Source of the DNA: Bacillota bacterium
GTDB taxonomy: Bacteria > Bacillota > Clostridia > Peptostreptococcales > Acidaminobacteraceae
Length of the DNA: 5,959 bases
Assembly: GCA_030529205.1 (NCBI GenBank)
Contig: JAUMXJ010000058.1
Coordinates: 1-5,959 of the forward strand
Direction of reading: 5' to 3'
The notes under the pieces were generated by a model. It was not told the DNA's origin, searched no databases, and saw only the letters and a program-made list of their open reading frames with translations. The translations under genes and the position numbers were made by a program. The stretch's first letter is position 1. Each line of letters starts with the position of its first letter. Shown here piece by piece: positions 5,510 through 5,959 of the stretch.

Positions 5510-5959
5510 CTCTCCTCCAGCGCCGTAAACTTTTTCGAAAAAATTAAAAGGTCTTCTTTACCAAGGGTTTCGCCCCTTACACTCGGGAAATATCCAATAT
5601 CTATTATAACATCACGAAGCTTCTTTTTATCACATATATTTAAGGAATTTAGCGAATTTGAGAGCGTCTTGCGCCTGGAACTGTAGATCGCTTTTACGAT
5701 GCGCATGTACATATTTTCTTCCGCTTCTTCCAGTGCGGGAGGAATTCTCGTCATACTGAGCACGGCGGAATCTACATTCGGTGCGGGCATAAAGGAATTT
5801 CTTCTGATACTCGCGACCTGTCTGCTCTCGGCATAGTACCCCGCTGTCATGGTTATGGCGCCGCGATCGCCCTCGTCCAGGATTCGCTCCGCCACTTCCT
5901 TCTGCATCATGACGACCAGTGCCTTCACCCGCTTCGCATCCTCCAGCACCTTCATGATA
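5506..5959 (-). CDS. rsmA: 16S rRNA dimethyladenosine transferase RsmA/KsgA, C-terminal part (5' end outside window)
   Basis: RsmA dimethylates the two adjacent adenines in the 3'-terminal hairpin of 16S rRNA during small-subunit maturation, using S-adenosylmethionine. The 150 residues seen are the second half. They begin I-M-K-V-L-E, which in the family follows just after the catalytic N-L-P-Y motif, so the ATG at 5955 is internal and the true start lies beyond the edge. Family landmarks are VVMMQKEVAERI (about residues 15-26 from the edge), the FMPAPNVDSAVL segment matching F-x-P-x-P-x-VDSAV, and SSRRKTLSNSLNSL matching the conserved RRKTL-N-L helix of the C-terminal domain. The end is intact, with TGA at 5508-5506 overlapping the ATG of the HD-GYP gene. 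Mitochondrial TFB and Erm methylases are relatives, but the C-terminal pattern is that of RsmA. Its promoter is off the window. Confidence 0.93.
   Translation of the reverse strand, partial: IMKVLEDAKRVKALVVMMQKEVAERILDEGDRGAITMTAGYYAESRQVASIRRNSFMPAPNVDSAVLSMTRIPPALEEAEENMYMRIVKAIYSSRRKTLSNSLNSLNICDKKKLRDVIIDIGYFPSVRGETLGKEDLLIFSKKFTALEER
5512..5518 (-). promoter_or_regulatory. Ribosome binding site of the HD-GYP gene, inside the end of rsmA
   Basis: GGAGGAG on the minus strand, followed by AG and an extra purine pair before the ATG at 5509. It is embedded in the last codons of rsmA (the Glu-Glu-Arg end), consistent with re-initiation at the ATGA overlap. Confidence 0.8.

Overview
The window looks like chromosomal DNA from a low-to-middle G+C Gram-positive bacterium, probably a Clostridia-type Firmicute. 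This rests on strong GGAGG-type ribosome binding sites, AT-rich promoters with TTGAAA / TAAAAT and extended -10 elements, short U-tract terminators, a secreted repeat protein and an HD-GYP protein with a Firmicute-style architecture. I cannot name the genus. All five protein genes I can support lie on the minus strand; I see no plus-strand gene, tRNA, rRNA, CRISPR array or insertion sequence.

In transcription order (right to left), positions 5959-4361 hold the C-terminal half of rsmA (16S rRNA dimethyladenosine transferase, cut by the window edge). It overlaps by 4 bases (ATGA) with a complete HD-GYP domain gene. Two hairpins at 4334-4359 and 4275-4299 end this unit. Positions 4185-2038 hold a two-gene NatA/NatB-like ABC transporter operon: an extended -10 promoter, the ATPase, a 76-base gap to the preferred permease start, the permease, and a clean terminator at 1957-1981. 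A gene-free AT-rich stretch of about 365 bases follows. It contains that terminator, a long-range inverted repeat and the promoter of the last gene. Positions 1672-1 encode the first 557 residues of a large secreted repeat protein that runs off the left edge.

The three blocks look like separate transcription units with no obvious shared pathway: ribosome maturation with a possible second-messenger enzyme, an ABC-2 exporter, and a surface or secreted protein. No recognisable novel system such as defence, secretion or biosynthesis is visible. The points most worth a second look are: (1) the repeat protein, whose roughly 182-residue period seems to be a roughly 100-residue Rib-like beta module plus an inserted LEEA(V/L)KE(V/I) segment, with an older copy lacking the insert and with uneven base composition; and (2) the HD-GYP protein, where the His of the HD dyad is Tyr while the other signature residues are kept, and which is translationally coupled to rsmA.
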